Assembly: GCA_945875135.1 (NCBI GenBank) | Contig: CAMCJO010000024.1 | Span: 1-12,344 of the forward strand | DNA length: 12,344 bases | Direction of reading: 5' to 3' | From: an uncultured Porphyromonas sp. | Lineage (GTDB): Bacteria > Bacteroidota > Bacteroidia > Bacteroidales > Porphyromonadaceae | Shown here: one piece after another, positions 5,995 through 12,344 of the stretch | How the letters are laid out: each line of letters starts with the position of its first letter | Position numbering within the stretch: position 1 is the first letter of the stretch | The notes under the pieces: generated by a model | What the model saw: the letters and a program-made list of their open reading frames with translations, nothing else | The model's database searches: none | Told to the model about the DNA's origin: nothing | Position numbers and translations under genes: made by a program

Positions 5995-8484
5995 CTAGCG
6001 AAGCGTGGCGTGGTACTCCTGCTCGATGGCTTGCCAGATGCGCTTCATAGCAGCATCGATCTGTGCGTCTCGTAGGGTGCCCTTGTCATCACGTAGGTAG
6101 AAGCTCAAGGCGTAGCTCTTCTTGCCCTTAGGTAGCTCCTTGCCTGTGTAAACGTCAAAGAGCTCGACACGCTGAAGTAGCTTGCGCTCAGCCTTTCGAG
6201 CGGTACTAGCCAATGCCTCGTAGGTGATGTTGTTGTCGATGAGTAGCGCTAGGTCACGCTTTACCGTTGGGTACTTGCTCAGCTCCGTGCTGACCACCTT
6301 GTGCTGTAGCAGATGTGCCATCAATGTGTCGCTGTATAGCTCAGCATAGTAGACAGGCTGCTTGATGTCGCACTTGGTAAGCCAGTAGTTACTGATGACT
6401 CCTACGTAGGCGAGGCTCTTGCCCTCTCTATCGGTGTAGCAGACTACGTCGCTCCATAGGTCGTGGCACTCGGCAGGTGTAGTCACCGAGTAGTCCTCCG
6501 TCGTAAAGCCCATGTGCGCTAGGAGCTTCTCGACCACCCCGCGTAGCATGTAGGGAGAAGTCGCTTCGCCTGGGGTCGTCCAGCTGTTGGGCATGAGCGT
6601 ACCCGAGAGCCACAAGCCTAGTCTGTGGGCTTGGGTGTACTGGTCTAGGGGAGTAGTCGCCTGATCGTTTTGCTTGTAGCGGTAGACGTTGCCCCACTCA
6701 TAGAGCGCACAGTAAGGTTGCTTGCGGTGCACATTGTCAGAGATCGTCTCTAGACCGCCCACGAGGAGGGTGGGGCGTAGCACGTTGAGCTCTTGACTCA
6801 GCGGGTTCTCTATCGGTACGAGTTGGTTTGGGTCAAAAGCCTTTTGCCCCTCAAAGTATTGACGAGAGGTGAGCGAATTGTTCAATATTTCCCGATAGCC
6901 AAAGCCTGTGAGTAGCTCCGAAAGCTTGAGCTGAGCGTGGTAGATATGGTCTTGGTCGCTCTGCTTAGAGAGACTCGCATGCACATAGCCCGATAGCGGG
7001 ACGGCATTGTAGCCGTAGATGCGCAACACCTCCTCGACGACATCCACTGGTCGTGTCACATCGTAGCGATAGCGAGGCACTGAGATGGCAAAAGCTCCGC
7101 CCTCCACGGCCTTAGGCGACATCTCTAGAGCGTCTAAGATGAGTTGTAGTTGGTCAGCCGTCAGATTGCGTCCGATAGCCCGAGAGACATAGTCGGTAGA
7201 GATCGTCAACTCTACGGGATCCAGGTGCTTACGATAGTGATCCACCGTCTCACCTGCTAGGGTGCCTCCGCAGATCTCTAGAATGAGGGAGACAGCGCGC
7301 TGGAGCGCCCAGTCAGTCGCTTCGGGATCTAGTCCACGTTCGAAGCGGAAAGAGGAGTCGGTACTCAGTCCGTGGCTTCTAGCAGCGCGACGTGTGATCG
7401 TCGGATTGAAGTTCGCCGCCTCTATAAATATGTCTGTCGTCTCCATCGTCACGCCCGAGTCGAGTCCGCCCATCACGCCTCCGATGCAAAGCGGAGTGAG
7501 CTGGCTGTCGCAGATCATATTCTCCATGCCTGTGAGCTTATGCTCTACGCCATCCAAGGTTGTAAAAGGCGTGCCTGCGGGTAGATGAGCTATGCGTAGC
7601 TTACCGCCAGCGATCTTCTGAGCGTCAAAAGCGTGTAGCGGCTGCCCGATCTCGTGTAAGACGAAGTTGGTCACATCTACCACCGCATTGATCGGACGCT
7701 GCCCGATGCTTTGGAGTCGCTCCTTGAGCCAGTCGGGACTCTCGACGCACTTCAGACCACGTATCGTCACCCCCTGGTAGCGAGGGCAGTCCTCAGCGGA
7801 GACCTCCATCTCAACCTGTATGGCAGGAGCCTTCGGATCGACTGTCTGAGGCTTTGCGAGGGTCGGACGCTCTGCACGGATTACCTTACCCTCACGATAG
7901 GAGTAGTAAGCGGCTAGGTCGCGCGCCACGCCATAGTGTGAGGTCGCATCGACACGGTTAGGCGTTATGTCTATCTCTATGACGGTGTCACTGGCTAGGT
8001 CAAAGTAGTCAGCCGCCGGTGTCCCAGGCCGTACCGTCTCATCGTCTAGCACCCAGATGCCAGAGCTGTCGGAGCCCATACCTATCTCGACTTGCGAGCA
8101 AATCATACCCATACTAGGCTCACCACGTAGCTTGGACTTCTTGATCTTAAAAGCTTCGCCATCGGGTGCATAGAGGGTCGTACCGACGGTTGCGACGACG
8201 ACCGTCTGACCAGCAGCCACATTGGGTGCTCCACAGACGATCTGCACAGGCTCCTCCTCGCCAAGATCGACCGTGCAGACGTGCAGGTGGTCGGAGTTAG
8301 GGTGGGGGATGCAAGTGAGGGTGCGCCCTATGACGACACCACGCAGACCGCCACGTACCGACTCGGTCTCCTCGACGCCAGCCACCTCGAGACCGATGGC
8401 CGTGAGCGTCTCCGCTACTTCAGTTGGATTGTAACCCTCTAGACGAGGCAGGTATTGCTGTAACCAGTTGAAAGATATATTCAT
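5995..8484 (-). CDS. pheT: Phenylalanine--tRNA ligase beta subunit
   Basis: PheT is the large chain of the alpha2-beta2 enzyme that charges tRNA-Phe; it holds the tRNA and edits mischarged Tyr-tRNA. The 829-residue product has the full bacterial domain order. The N-terminal part contains an EMAP-type tRNA-binding domain (about 40-155, with HPNSDHLHVCTVDLG, IVCGAPNVAAGQ and KLRGEPSMGMICS). The B3/4 editing domain spans about 230-400 (INAVVDVTNFVLHEIGQPLH, GGVMGG). The B5 domain (about 424-497) contains RYRYDVTRPVDVVEEVLRIY. A catalytic-like core runs to about 720, and the FDX-ACB domain (about 735-829, starting KYPTVKRDLALLID) binds the anticodon stem. ATG 8482-8484 gives the standard MNISFNWLQQYLP start. 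The alpha chain gene pheS is not in the window; separate pheS and pheT are common in this phylum. The channel gene ends 62 bp upstream on the same strand and yebC follows after 67 bp. Confidence 0.98.
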   Translation of the reverse strand: MNISFNWLQQYLPRLEGYNPTEVAETLTAIGLEVAGVEETESVRGGLRGVVIGRTLTCIPHPNSDHLHVCTVDLGEEEPVQIVCGAPNVAAGQTVVVATVGTTLYAPDGEAFKIKKSKLRGEPSMGMICSQVEIGMGSDSSGIWVLDDETVRPGTPAADYFDLASDTVIEIDITPNRVDATSHYGVARDLAAYYSYREGKVIRAERPTLAKPQTVDPKAPAIQVEMEVSAEDCPRYQGVTIRGLKCVESPDWLKERLQSIGQRPINAVVDVTNFVLHEIGQPLHAFDAQKIAGGKLRIAHLPAGTPFTTLDGVEHKLTGMENMICDSQLTPLCIGGVMGGLDSGVTMETTDIFIEAANFNPTITRRAARSHGLSTDSSFRFERGLDPEATDWALQRAVSLILEICGGTLAGETVDHYRKHLDPVELTISTDYVSRAIGRNLTADQLQLILDALEMSPKAVEGGAFAISVPRYRYDVTRPVDVVEEVLRIYGYNAVPLSGYVHASLSKQSDQDHIYHAQLKLSELLTGFGYREILNNSLTSRQYFEGQKAFDPNQLVPIENPLSQELNVLRPTLLVGGLETISDNVHRKQPYCALYEWGNVYRYKQNDQATTPLDQYTQAHRLGLWLSGTLMPNSWTTPGEATSPYMLRGVVEKLLAHMGFTTEDYSVTTPAECHDLWSDVVCYTDREGKSLAYVGVISNYWLTKCDIKQPVYYAELYSDTLMAHLLQHKVVSTELSKYPTVKRDLALLIDNNITYEALASTARKAERKLLQRVELFDVYTGKELPKGKKSYALSFYLRDDKGTLRDAQIDAAMKRIWQAIEQEYHATLR

Positions 8485-8540
8485 ACGAATCAGACATAGG
8501 CTCTCTAGGAGCCGATGAATAGAGTTATAAGTCGAGACAG

Positions 8541-8569
8541 AAGAGACTAGTCGTGAGACTCAGTCTCTT
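8541..8569. repeat. Stem-loop around the stop codon of the MscS-type gene
   Basis: AAGAGACT (8541-8548) pairs with AGTCTCTT (8562-8569), 8 bp without mismatch, around a 13-base loop. The - strand stop codon (8547-8549) lies in it. The stem shares GAGACT/AGTCTC with the hairpins at 1458-1602. On the - strand it is followed by CTGTCTCGAC, which is not a U-tract, so termination here is weak or absent and read-through into pheT is plausible. Confidence 0.5.
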
Positions 8570-9473
8570 TATTATTATATGGAGTGCTATTGCGTAGCTC
8601 AACCTTAGAGTATGGACGTGGGAAGCCTTCGCCAGCAAAGAGCTCGGTGGCTCTACCATTGAAGTCCCAAAAGAGATCCCACATATCATCATTAGCGCAC
8701 CATACACGGATCATGATCGTGTAGTTGCTCTCCGTCATATCCGAGATCACGGCCAGCACGCCTTGATCCTTTAGGATGCGTGGATCCTTGAGTAGCTCCG
8801 CTAGGAGGATGCTCTTAGCACGCTCAAACGGCACATCGTAGTCCACGAGAAACTTCCACTGACACCGTCTTGTGGACATCTCGGAGGTGTTTTTGATTAC
8901 GTTAGTACTCAGATTGCCATTAGGCAGGTAGATCTTCGTATTATCTATAGTCGTGATAGAGGTGTGGAAGATACCGATATCCTGTACCGTACCCTCTACA
9001 TCTTGGTAGATGATGTAGTCGCCAATGCGGAAGGGGTGTGTGATCAAGATGATAGCTCCACCCGCAAAGTTTTGCAACTGCCCTGAGAGTGCCATACCGA
9101 TAGCCACACCGAGAGAGGCGAGCAAGGCAGCAAAGGATACCGCGGCAAAGCCCAGGATATTGATCACTACGATGACCAGTACGATCCAAAGACCAGCACG
9201 CACTATCGAGCGGACGAAGTGCCGCAAGCCAAGAGCCTCGACACGCCTGTCCAGGAGTCGGGTGACCCCCTTCATGATAAGACCTATCAGCCAGCGACCT
9301 ACATAGAATATGACAAGCGCTAGCAGCACGCGGATACCTATGTCAAGTGCTTTGTCGACCCATGATCCGAGCGTGTCGGCTAGGTTAAAGTTGACGATAC
9401 TATCGACGATCTCCTCCTTCGTGAGTGCCGTCGAGTCTAGGGTGACAATGTCTTCAGGATTTATCTCAGGCAT
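8547..9473 (-). CDS. Small-conductance mechanosensitive channel, MscS family
   Basis: MscS channels are inner-membrane heptamers that open under membrane tension and release solutes after a drop in outside osmolarity. The 308-residue product is close to the length of E. coli MscS (286). There is a polar N-terminal extension (1-43), TM1 (about 46-66), TM2 (about 94-112) and the pore-lining TM3 (about 114-145, ALLASLGVAIGMALSGQL) with its Gly/Ala packing pattern. Then come the signature NFAGGAIILITHPFRIGDYI (135-154), the beta domain with YLPNGNLS (182-189), and an alpha/beta C-terminal domain to about 293. I chose ATG 9471-9473. The in-frame GTG at 9516-9518 would add 15 residues, but it sits within a leader hairpin only about 10 bases after the predicted transcription start. 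The promoter at 9533-9540 leaves a leader of about 54 bases. The gene is the first of the leftward run ending in dnaB. Ion selectivity and gating threshold cannot be read from sequence. Confidence 0.94.
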   Translation of the reverse strand: MPEINPEDIVTLDSTALTKEEIVDSIVNFNLADTLGSWVDKALDIGIRVLLALVIFYVGRWLIGLIMKGVTRLLDRRVEALGLRHFVRSIVRAGLWIVLVIVVINILGFAAVSFAALLASLGVAIGMALSGQLQNFAGGAIILITHPFRIGDYIIYQDVEGTVQDIGIFHTSITTIDNTKIYLPNGNLSTNVIKNTSEMSTRRCQWKFLVDYDVPFERAKSILLAELLKDPRILKDQGVLAVISDMTESNYTIMIRVWCANDDMWDLFWDFNGRATELFAGEGFPRPYSKVELRNSTPYNNKETESHD

Positions 9474-9490
9474 ACGTTTCTGTTTCGTTG

Positions 9491-9518
9491 GTGCTGTCGC
9501 TCTTATTTGCGATAGCAC
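9491..9518 (-). promoter_or_regulatory. Stem-loop in the leader of the MscS-type gene
   Basis: On the - strand GTGCTATCGC (9518-9509) pairs with GCGACAGCAC (9500-9491), nine of ten positions with one A-C mismatch, around the 8-base loop AAATAAGA. It lies between the predicted -7 element and the ATG and ends 17 bases before the start codon. It has no following U-tract, so it looks like a leader structure affecting stability or initiation, not an attenuator. Confidence 0.55.
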
Positions 9519-9532
9519 TCAGTTAGCAGAGC

Positions 9533-9540
9533 CAAAGGTA
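9533..9540 (-). promoter_or_regulatory. Bacteroidota-type -7 promoter element for the MscS-type gene
   Basis: The - strand reads TACCTTTG, an exact match to the TAnnTTTG -7 element used by the main sigma factor of Bacteroidota. It is preceded by a T-run (TTTTTTG). No TTTG stands at the usual -33 distance: the nearest upstream one is 27 bases away, and a TTG is 11 bases away. Transcription would begin near 9526, giving a leader of about 54 bases. Confidence 0.65.
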
Positions 9541-9623
9541 CAAAAAAGCGACAACCTAACCTCACCGCAAATCATAGCGTAGATGCTTTCGTAAGGTGCA
9601 ACACTCTCAGTGCGTGTAGATAA

Positions 9624-9658
9624 AAGCCCCATACTCACAGGGTCGGAGTATGGGGCTT
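9624..9658 (-). terminator. Intrinsic terminator of the leucine-rich-repeat gene
   Basis: AAGCCCCATACTC (9624-9636) and GAGTATGGGGCTT (9646-9658) form a perfect 13-bp stem with a 9-base loop, 26 bases past the stop of the - strand gene. Read leftwards the stem runs into TTTTAT, a short U-tract. It separates the upstream gene from the promoter of the channel gene. Confidence 0.88.
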
Positions 9659-9684
9659 CGCTTGCTTTGGAGCTATTTAGATGC

Positions 9685-12246
9685 TTAGCGTATCAGCTTG
9701 ATCGTAGCTCCTGCGATAGAGAGTAGATAGCTTCCTGCGGGGAGCTCGCAAGAGAGACGTCCAGTCTGGTCCGTTACGCCATGTGCTCGGAGCTGTCCTG
9801 CTAGGTCGTACAGCTCATAGCTCGTCTGGCTGTAGGGCGTCTCTATATCCCAGCCCGTAGCTGTCGGAGTAATCACCCAAACATTAGGACGATCGGTAAC
9901 GGGAGCGACGCCTGTATCTTTCTTAAAGGCGTAAGAGACGAAGACGTTGTTGGACAGGACGAAGAAGTATATAGTCCCAGCCTCATCTTGTGCGGTGAGC
10001 TTGCTCGTACCCCACTTGCAGTAATCGGGTATATAGCCTTCGTCTGGGACCAGTACGATAGAGCCTCCTACTGACCTCCTGATAGGATCTGCAAAATTGA
10101 ACTTCTCATCACCGACTGCTATGTAAGCATGTCCATGAGGCTTCGTCGAGGCGTCAAAAATCTTGGCTGTCTCACACCCTTCGCTACTGCTCTCGCTATC
10201 AGCGATCCAACCTTTGAGCAGAACTTTGTCGTAGGTCGTAGCTCCTGGCGTGCCACTGAGCTGTACTCGATAGAGGCCCTCGCTGGTGTCACCTGCGGGG
10301 GGTAGCTGTATGAGCAGGTCGTTGAGATCACAAGCGGTGAAGCTGTTGTCTCGTACGTCTAGGCTATGCAGATTGAGAGCCAGCCCTGGGTAGGGGATGA
10401 GCTGTAGCTCAGTGAGCTTATTGCCATTAGCCTTGATACGCTCTAGGTACTCGCTCTCGAGCTTTACCTTAGTAAGCTGACAATTCTCAATGTCTAGTAC
10501 ACGTAGCTTCTCGTTGGCAGAGAGATCTAGACTCTCGCCAAAGGCATTGCCACTCAGTACAGCTATCTCCAGCTTAGGCAGAGACGCTAGAGCTAGAGCA
10601 GAGATCTGATTGTCGTTGCAGTTTAGGACGCTAAGGAGTGGTGTACGCTCTACTGCGAGTTGCGTGAGCTTGTTGTATCCGCAGTACAGCTCCTCTAGCT
10701 TGGGAGTAGCAGAGAGTGATAGCTCGGAGAGCTTATTGTCCGTAATTTGTAGCTCCTTGAGGTTGGGCAGACGAGAGAGGTCTATCTGCTCGATCTTGTT
10801 GCGAGTGAGACGAAGTGTCTCAATTGTTGCAGCATCCTCGAAGGCTACTCCAACGATCTTGCTGGCCGTAGCGTCTACGAGAGTCACGGGACCATAAAGC
10901 TTGATCTTAGCCCCTAGGTCTACCGTTTGGGAGACGGTAAAAGGTTCATTAGCCTTGGGGATCGTATAGTCGCTAAGCTGGCCACTGCCCCAGTCGATCT
11001 GCACCTTGGTCTGGGCCTTAGATGCAGCTATCTGAAGAGACAGATCTATCTCATCAATGTCATAGCCATCCTCATCTTGACCCGGAGACTCCGTAGTCAC
11101 AGATAGAGTCATCGTCGTGGGCTTGTAGGGTAGCGTGATGTTATAAGTGTGCAGTCCGTTCTTGTAAAAGGCTAAGTCAGGATAGCCTGCGTTGAAGAGC
11201 TTGGCACGTACTGTAATCTGGTGCGTGGTAGGGTCTAGGAGAGACTCATCAAAAGTGTAGACCCCAGGCTTGTCGCCAGCTACCACCTTGTCGGTAGGTA
11301 TGGGCTGCCACTTATTGGCTGCATCCTTATAGTACCATGTGAAGGTCGTGGGTGTCGGTGCCTGCGCGATACCTTTAGCAGAGGCCATGTTGGAGAGATC
11401 GACCGTCATGTCTCGATACTGCGAGCGATCGACATGAGCGAAGTACATCTTCGAGACCTTAAAGTTGTCTAGTGGCGTCTCGTTGAGGTCTGGAAGCATA
11501 TCGTAGGTAAAGGCGCAGAACTGCAGAGTCACCATCTCTAGATGAGTCAAAGCCTTGCCCCCGATCAATTGACGAGGATATGCCTTGTTGCTGAGACCTG
11601 TGATGACGAGCTTCTTGAGAAGAGGCGTATCTGTCAGATCGATGGTACGTAGCGTGGTCCCTTGTAGTGATAGACTCTCCAGAGCTGTGCAACCCGATAG
11701 GTCTAGTTCCTTTAGCTGTCTGCTATCGGGGCCAGGTAGTAACGGGGTAGCCCACTGGAAGGTCTTGAGCAAGCCTCTATTGGGAGGTAAGATGACTCGA
11801 GACACCTCAGCACCATTGAGCGTGATCTCCTCAAGCTTAGGACAAGCGGAGAAGTCTAGCTCTTCGCTCTCCATCAGGGGTGTGTAGTCACAGTTAAAGC
11901 GTTCTAGGAGAGGTGCAGCAATCTGTGTGACACCGTAGATAGCTTTGCTACTTGTAAAGCGTATCGTGACTAGCTGATCTGCCGAGATGGCAATAGTGCG
12001 CTGTGTGTTACTGGGCTTTGCAAATGTGTGCTTAAAGGTTTGTAGCTTCTCAGCTTCGGGTTGCTCTAGCGTAGCGGTCTCACCGCCACCTAGGTCTATC
12101 TGTGCGGTCGCTCCTTGCTGAGCGAGGCGATAGACAAACGTGACCTCTGTCGCATCGGGCTTGACAAGCAGACGGACTGTCGCCTCTTGCGCCATAGAGG
12201 TTAGGATACTCAAGCAGAGTACGGGAAGGAGTAGAAGTCGCTTCAT
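9685..12246 (-). CDS. Exported leucine-rich-repeat protein with type IX secretion C-terminal domain
   Basis: The 853-residue product starts with a signal peptide (MKRLLLLPVLCLSILTSMA, likely cut before Q20). Next is a beta-rich module (about 21-117) with AQIDLGGG, then a first, irregular leucine-rich block (about 118-290), a further beta region (about 297-375, TFTWYYKDAANKWQ), a second beta module (about 378-470) with VQIDWGSG, and a regular leucine-rich array (about 474-645). In that array Asn recurs at 483, 504, 525, 546, 567, 588 and 609, exactly 21 apart. A beta domain follows (about 704-776). The last 67 residues (YELYDLAGQLR, LPAGSYLLSI, IKLIR) have the pattern of a type IX sorting domain, so the mature protein is probably surface-held or secreted. 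No enzyme motif is visible; binding a host or bacterial ligand is a guess. I chose ATG 12244-12246 because the upstream in-frame ATG at 12295-12297 precedes the promoter and would hide the signal peptide. It has its own promoter and terminator, so it is likely transcribed alone. No close named relative is recognised. Confidence 0.88.
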   Translation of the reverse strand: MKRLLLLPVLCLSILTSMAQEATVRLLVKPDATEVTFVYRLAQQGATAQIDLGGGETATLEQPEAEKLQTFKHTFAKPSNTQRTIAISADQLVTIRFTSSKAIYGVTQIAAPLLERFNCDYTPLMESEELDFSACPKLEEITLNGAEVSRVILPPNRGLLKTFQWATPLLPGPDSRQLKELDLSGCTALESLSLQGTTLRTIDLTDTPLLKKLVITGLSNKAYPRQLIGGKALTHLEMVTLQFCAFTYDMLPDLNETPLDNFKVSKMYFAHVDRSQYRDMTVDLSNMASAKGIAQAPTPTTFTWYYKDAANKWQPIPTDKVVAGDKPGVYTFDESLLDPTTHQITVRAKLFNAGYPDLAFYKNGLHTYNITLPYKPTTMTLSVTTESPGQDEDGYDIDEIDLSLQIAASKAQTKVQIDWGSGQLSDYTIPKANEPFTVSQTVDLGAKIKLYGPVTLVDATASKIVGVAFEDAATIETLRLTRNKIEQIDLSRLPNLKELQITDNKLSELSLSATPKLEELYCGYNKLTQLAVERTPLLSVLNCNDNQISALALASLPKLEIAVLSGNAFGESLDLSANEKLRVLDIENCQLTKVKLESEYLERIKANGNKLTELQLIPYPGLALNLHSLDVRDNSFTACDLNDLLIQLPPAGDTSEGLYRVQLSGTPGATTYDKVLLKGWIADSESSSEGCETAKIFDASTKPHGHAYIAVGDEKFNFADPIRRSVGGSIVLVPDEGYIPDYCKWGTSKLTAQDEAGTIYFFVLSNNVFVSYAFKKDTGVAPVTDRPNVWVITPTATGWDIETPYSQTSYELYDLAGQLRAHGVTDQTGRLSCELPAGSYLLSIAGATIKLIR

Positions 12247-12273
12247 AAAATGTAATATAATAGTTTGACAGTG

Positions 12274-12285
12274 CCAAGGTACAAA
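12274..12285 (-). promoter_or_regulatory. Probable promoter of the leucine-rich-repeat gene
   Basis: The - strand reads TTTGTACCTTGG. TACCTTGG (12281-12274) differs from the Bacteroidota -7 element TAnnTTTG at one position. It shares TTTGTACCTT with the promoter of the channel gene. Transcription would start close to 12268, leaving an AT-rich leader of about 20 bases before ATG 12246. No clear -33 TTTG is seen at the usual distance. Confidence 0.5.
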
Positions 12286-12344
12286 TTTTAGGTTCATCCG
12301 AGATTCTGTGTGATGACCTAACAGCGGGATAAGAAAGAAGCTGG

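Noticed and set aside
6428..6697. 89-codon frame on the same strand as pheT but in another phase, considered as an overlapping gene
   Set aside because: It lies wholly inside a conserved pheT region, with an unstructured composition and no start signal of its own.
8499..8513. Hairpin GGCTC/GAGCC just upstream of pheT, considered as a T-box or attenuator
   Set aside because: The stem is only 5 bp with no T-box sequence, no leader peptide rich in Phe and no U-tract. T-boxes are also not typical of this phylum.
9474..9518. GTG at 9516-9518 as the main start of the MscS-type gene
   Set aside because: It lies at the edge of the leader hairpin and only about ten bases after the predicted transcript start; the ATG at 9473 gives a normal-length protein. 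It is kept only as a possible minor start.
12247..12297. ATG at 12295-12297 as the start of the leucine-rich-repeat protein
   Set aside because: It lies upstream of the probable promoter and would put 17 residues before a clear signal peptide.
1..12344. CRISPR arrays, insertion sequences, tRNA or rRNA genes, phage or defence genes
   Set aside because: I looked on both strands. There are no spaced repeat arrays, transposase motifs, cloverleaf-like sequences or defence domains; all large frames are explained by the listed genes.

Overview
The window reads as a chromosomal housekeeping segment of a Bacteroidota bacterium. It is most likely Porphyromonas or a close relative, of the fairly balanced-GC kind such as the P. 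asaccharolytica/uenonis group; that species-level guess is inference. Four things point there: the gene types (a DUF4834-like small protein, the Bacteroidota form of YebC starting MGRAFEYRKARK, and a leucine-rich-repeat protein with a type IX secretion tail), DnaB residues typical of the phylum, no obvious Shine-Dalgarno sequences, and promoters with the TAnnTTTG -7 element. Every gene is ordinary-looking and intact except the first, which is cut by the window edge.

Layout. Positions 1-1454 (+ strand) carry the end of phosphatidylserine decarboxylase (psd), phosphatidylserine synthase (pssA) and a small DUF4834-like membrane protein. The first two are consecutive steps of phosphatidylethanolamine synthesis. 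Positions 1455-1603 form a convergent junction holding three related stem-loops; two are identical copies, and the middle one is a good intrinsic terminator for dnaB. From 1601 to 9473 (all - strand) the order of transcription is MscS-type channel, pheT, yebC, lepA, dnaB, with gaps of 62 to 110 bp. A single clear promoter lies ahead of the channel gene, so one long transcript is possible but not proven. Positions 9474-9684 hold the channel gene's leader with a hairpin, its promoter, and the terminator of the next gene. Positions 9685-12246 (- strand) encode an 853-residue exported leucine-rich-repeat protein with its own promoter at about 12274-12285.

How the genes fit together. The + strand group makes membrane lipid. 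The central - strand group is mostly translation and replication machinery: PheRS beta chain, the YebC/TACO1-type translation factor, elongation factor 4 and the replicative helicase. The leucine-rich-repeat protein is the only accessory-type gene and is probably displayed on the surface or secreted by the type IX system. No stretch longer than 300 bases lacks a gene. I saw no tRNA, rRNA, CRISPR array, insertion sequence or phage gene. I see no evidence of a wholly new system. The most interesting items are the duplicated architecture of the leucine-rich-repeat protein, the repeated hairpins at the convergent junction, the SSB-like tail of DnaB and the hairpin in the channel gene's leader.
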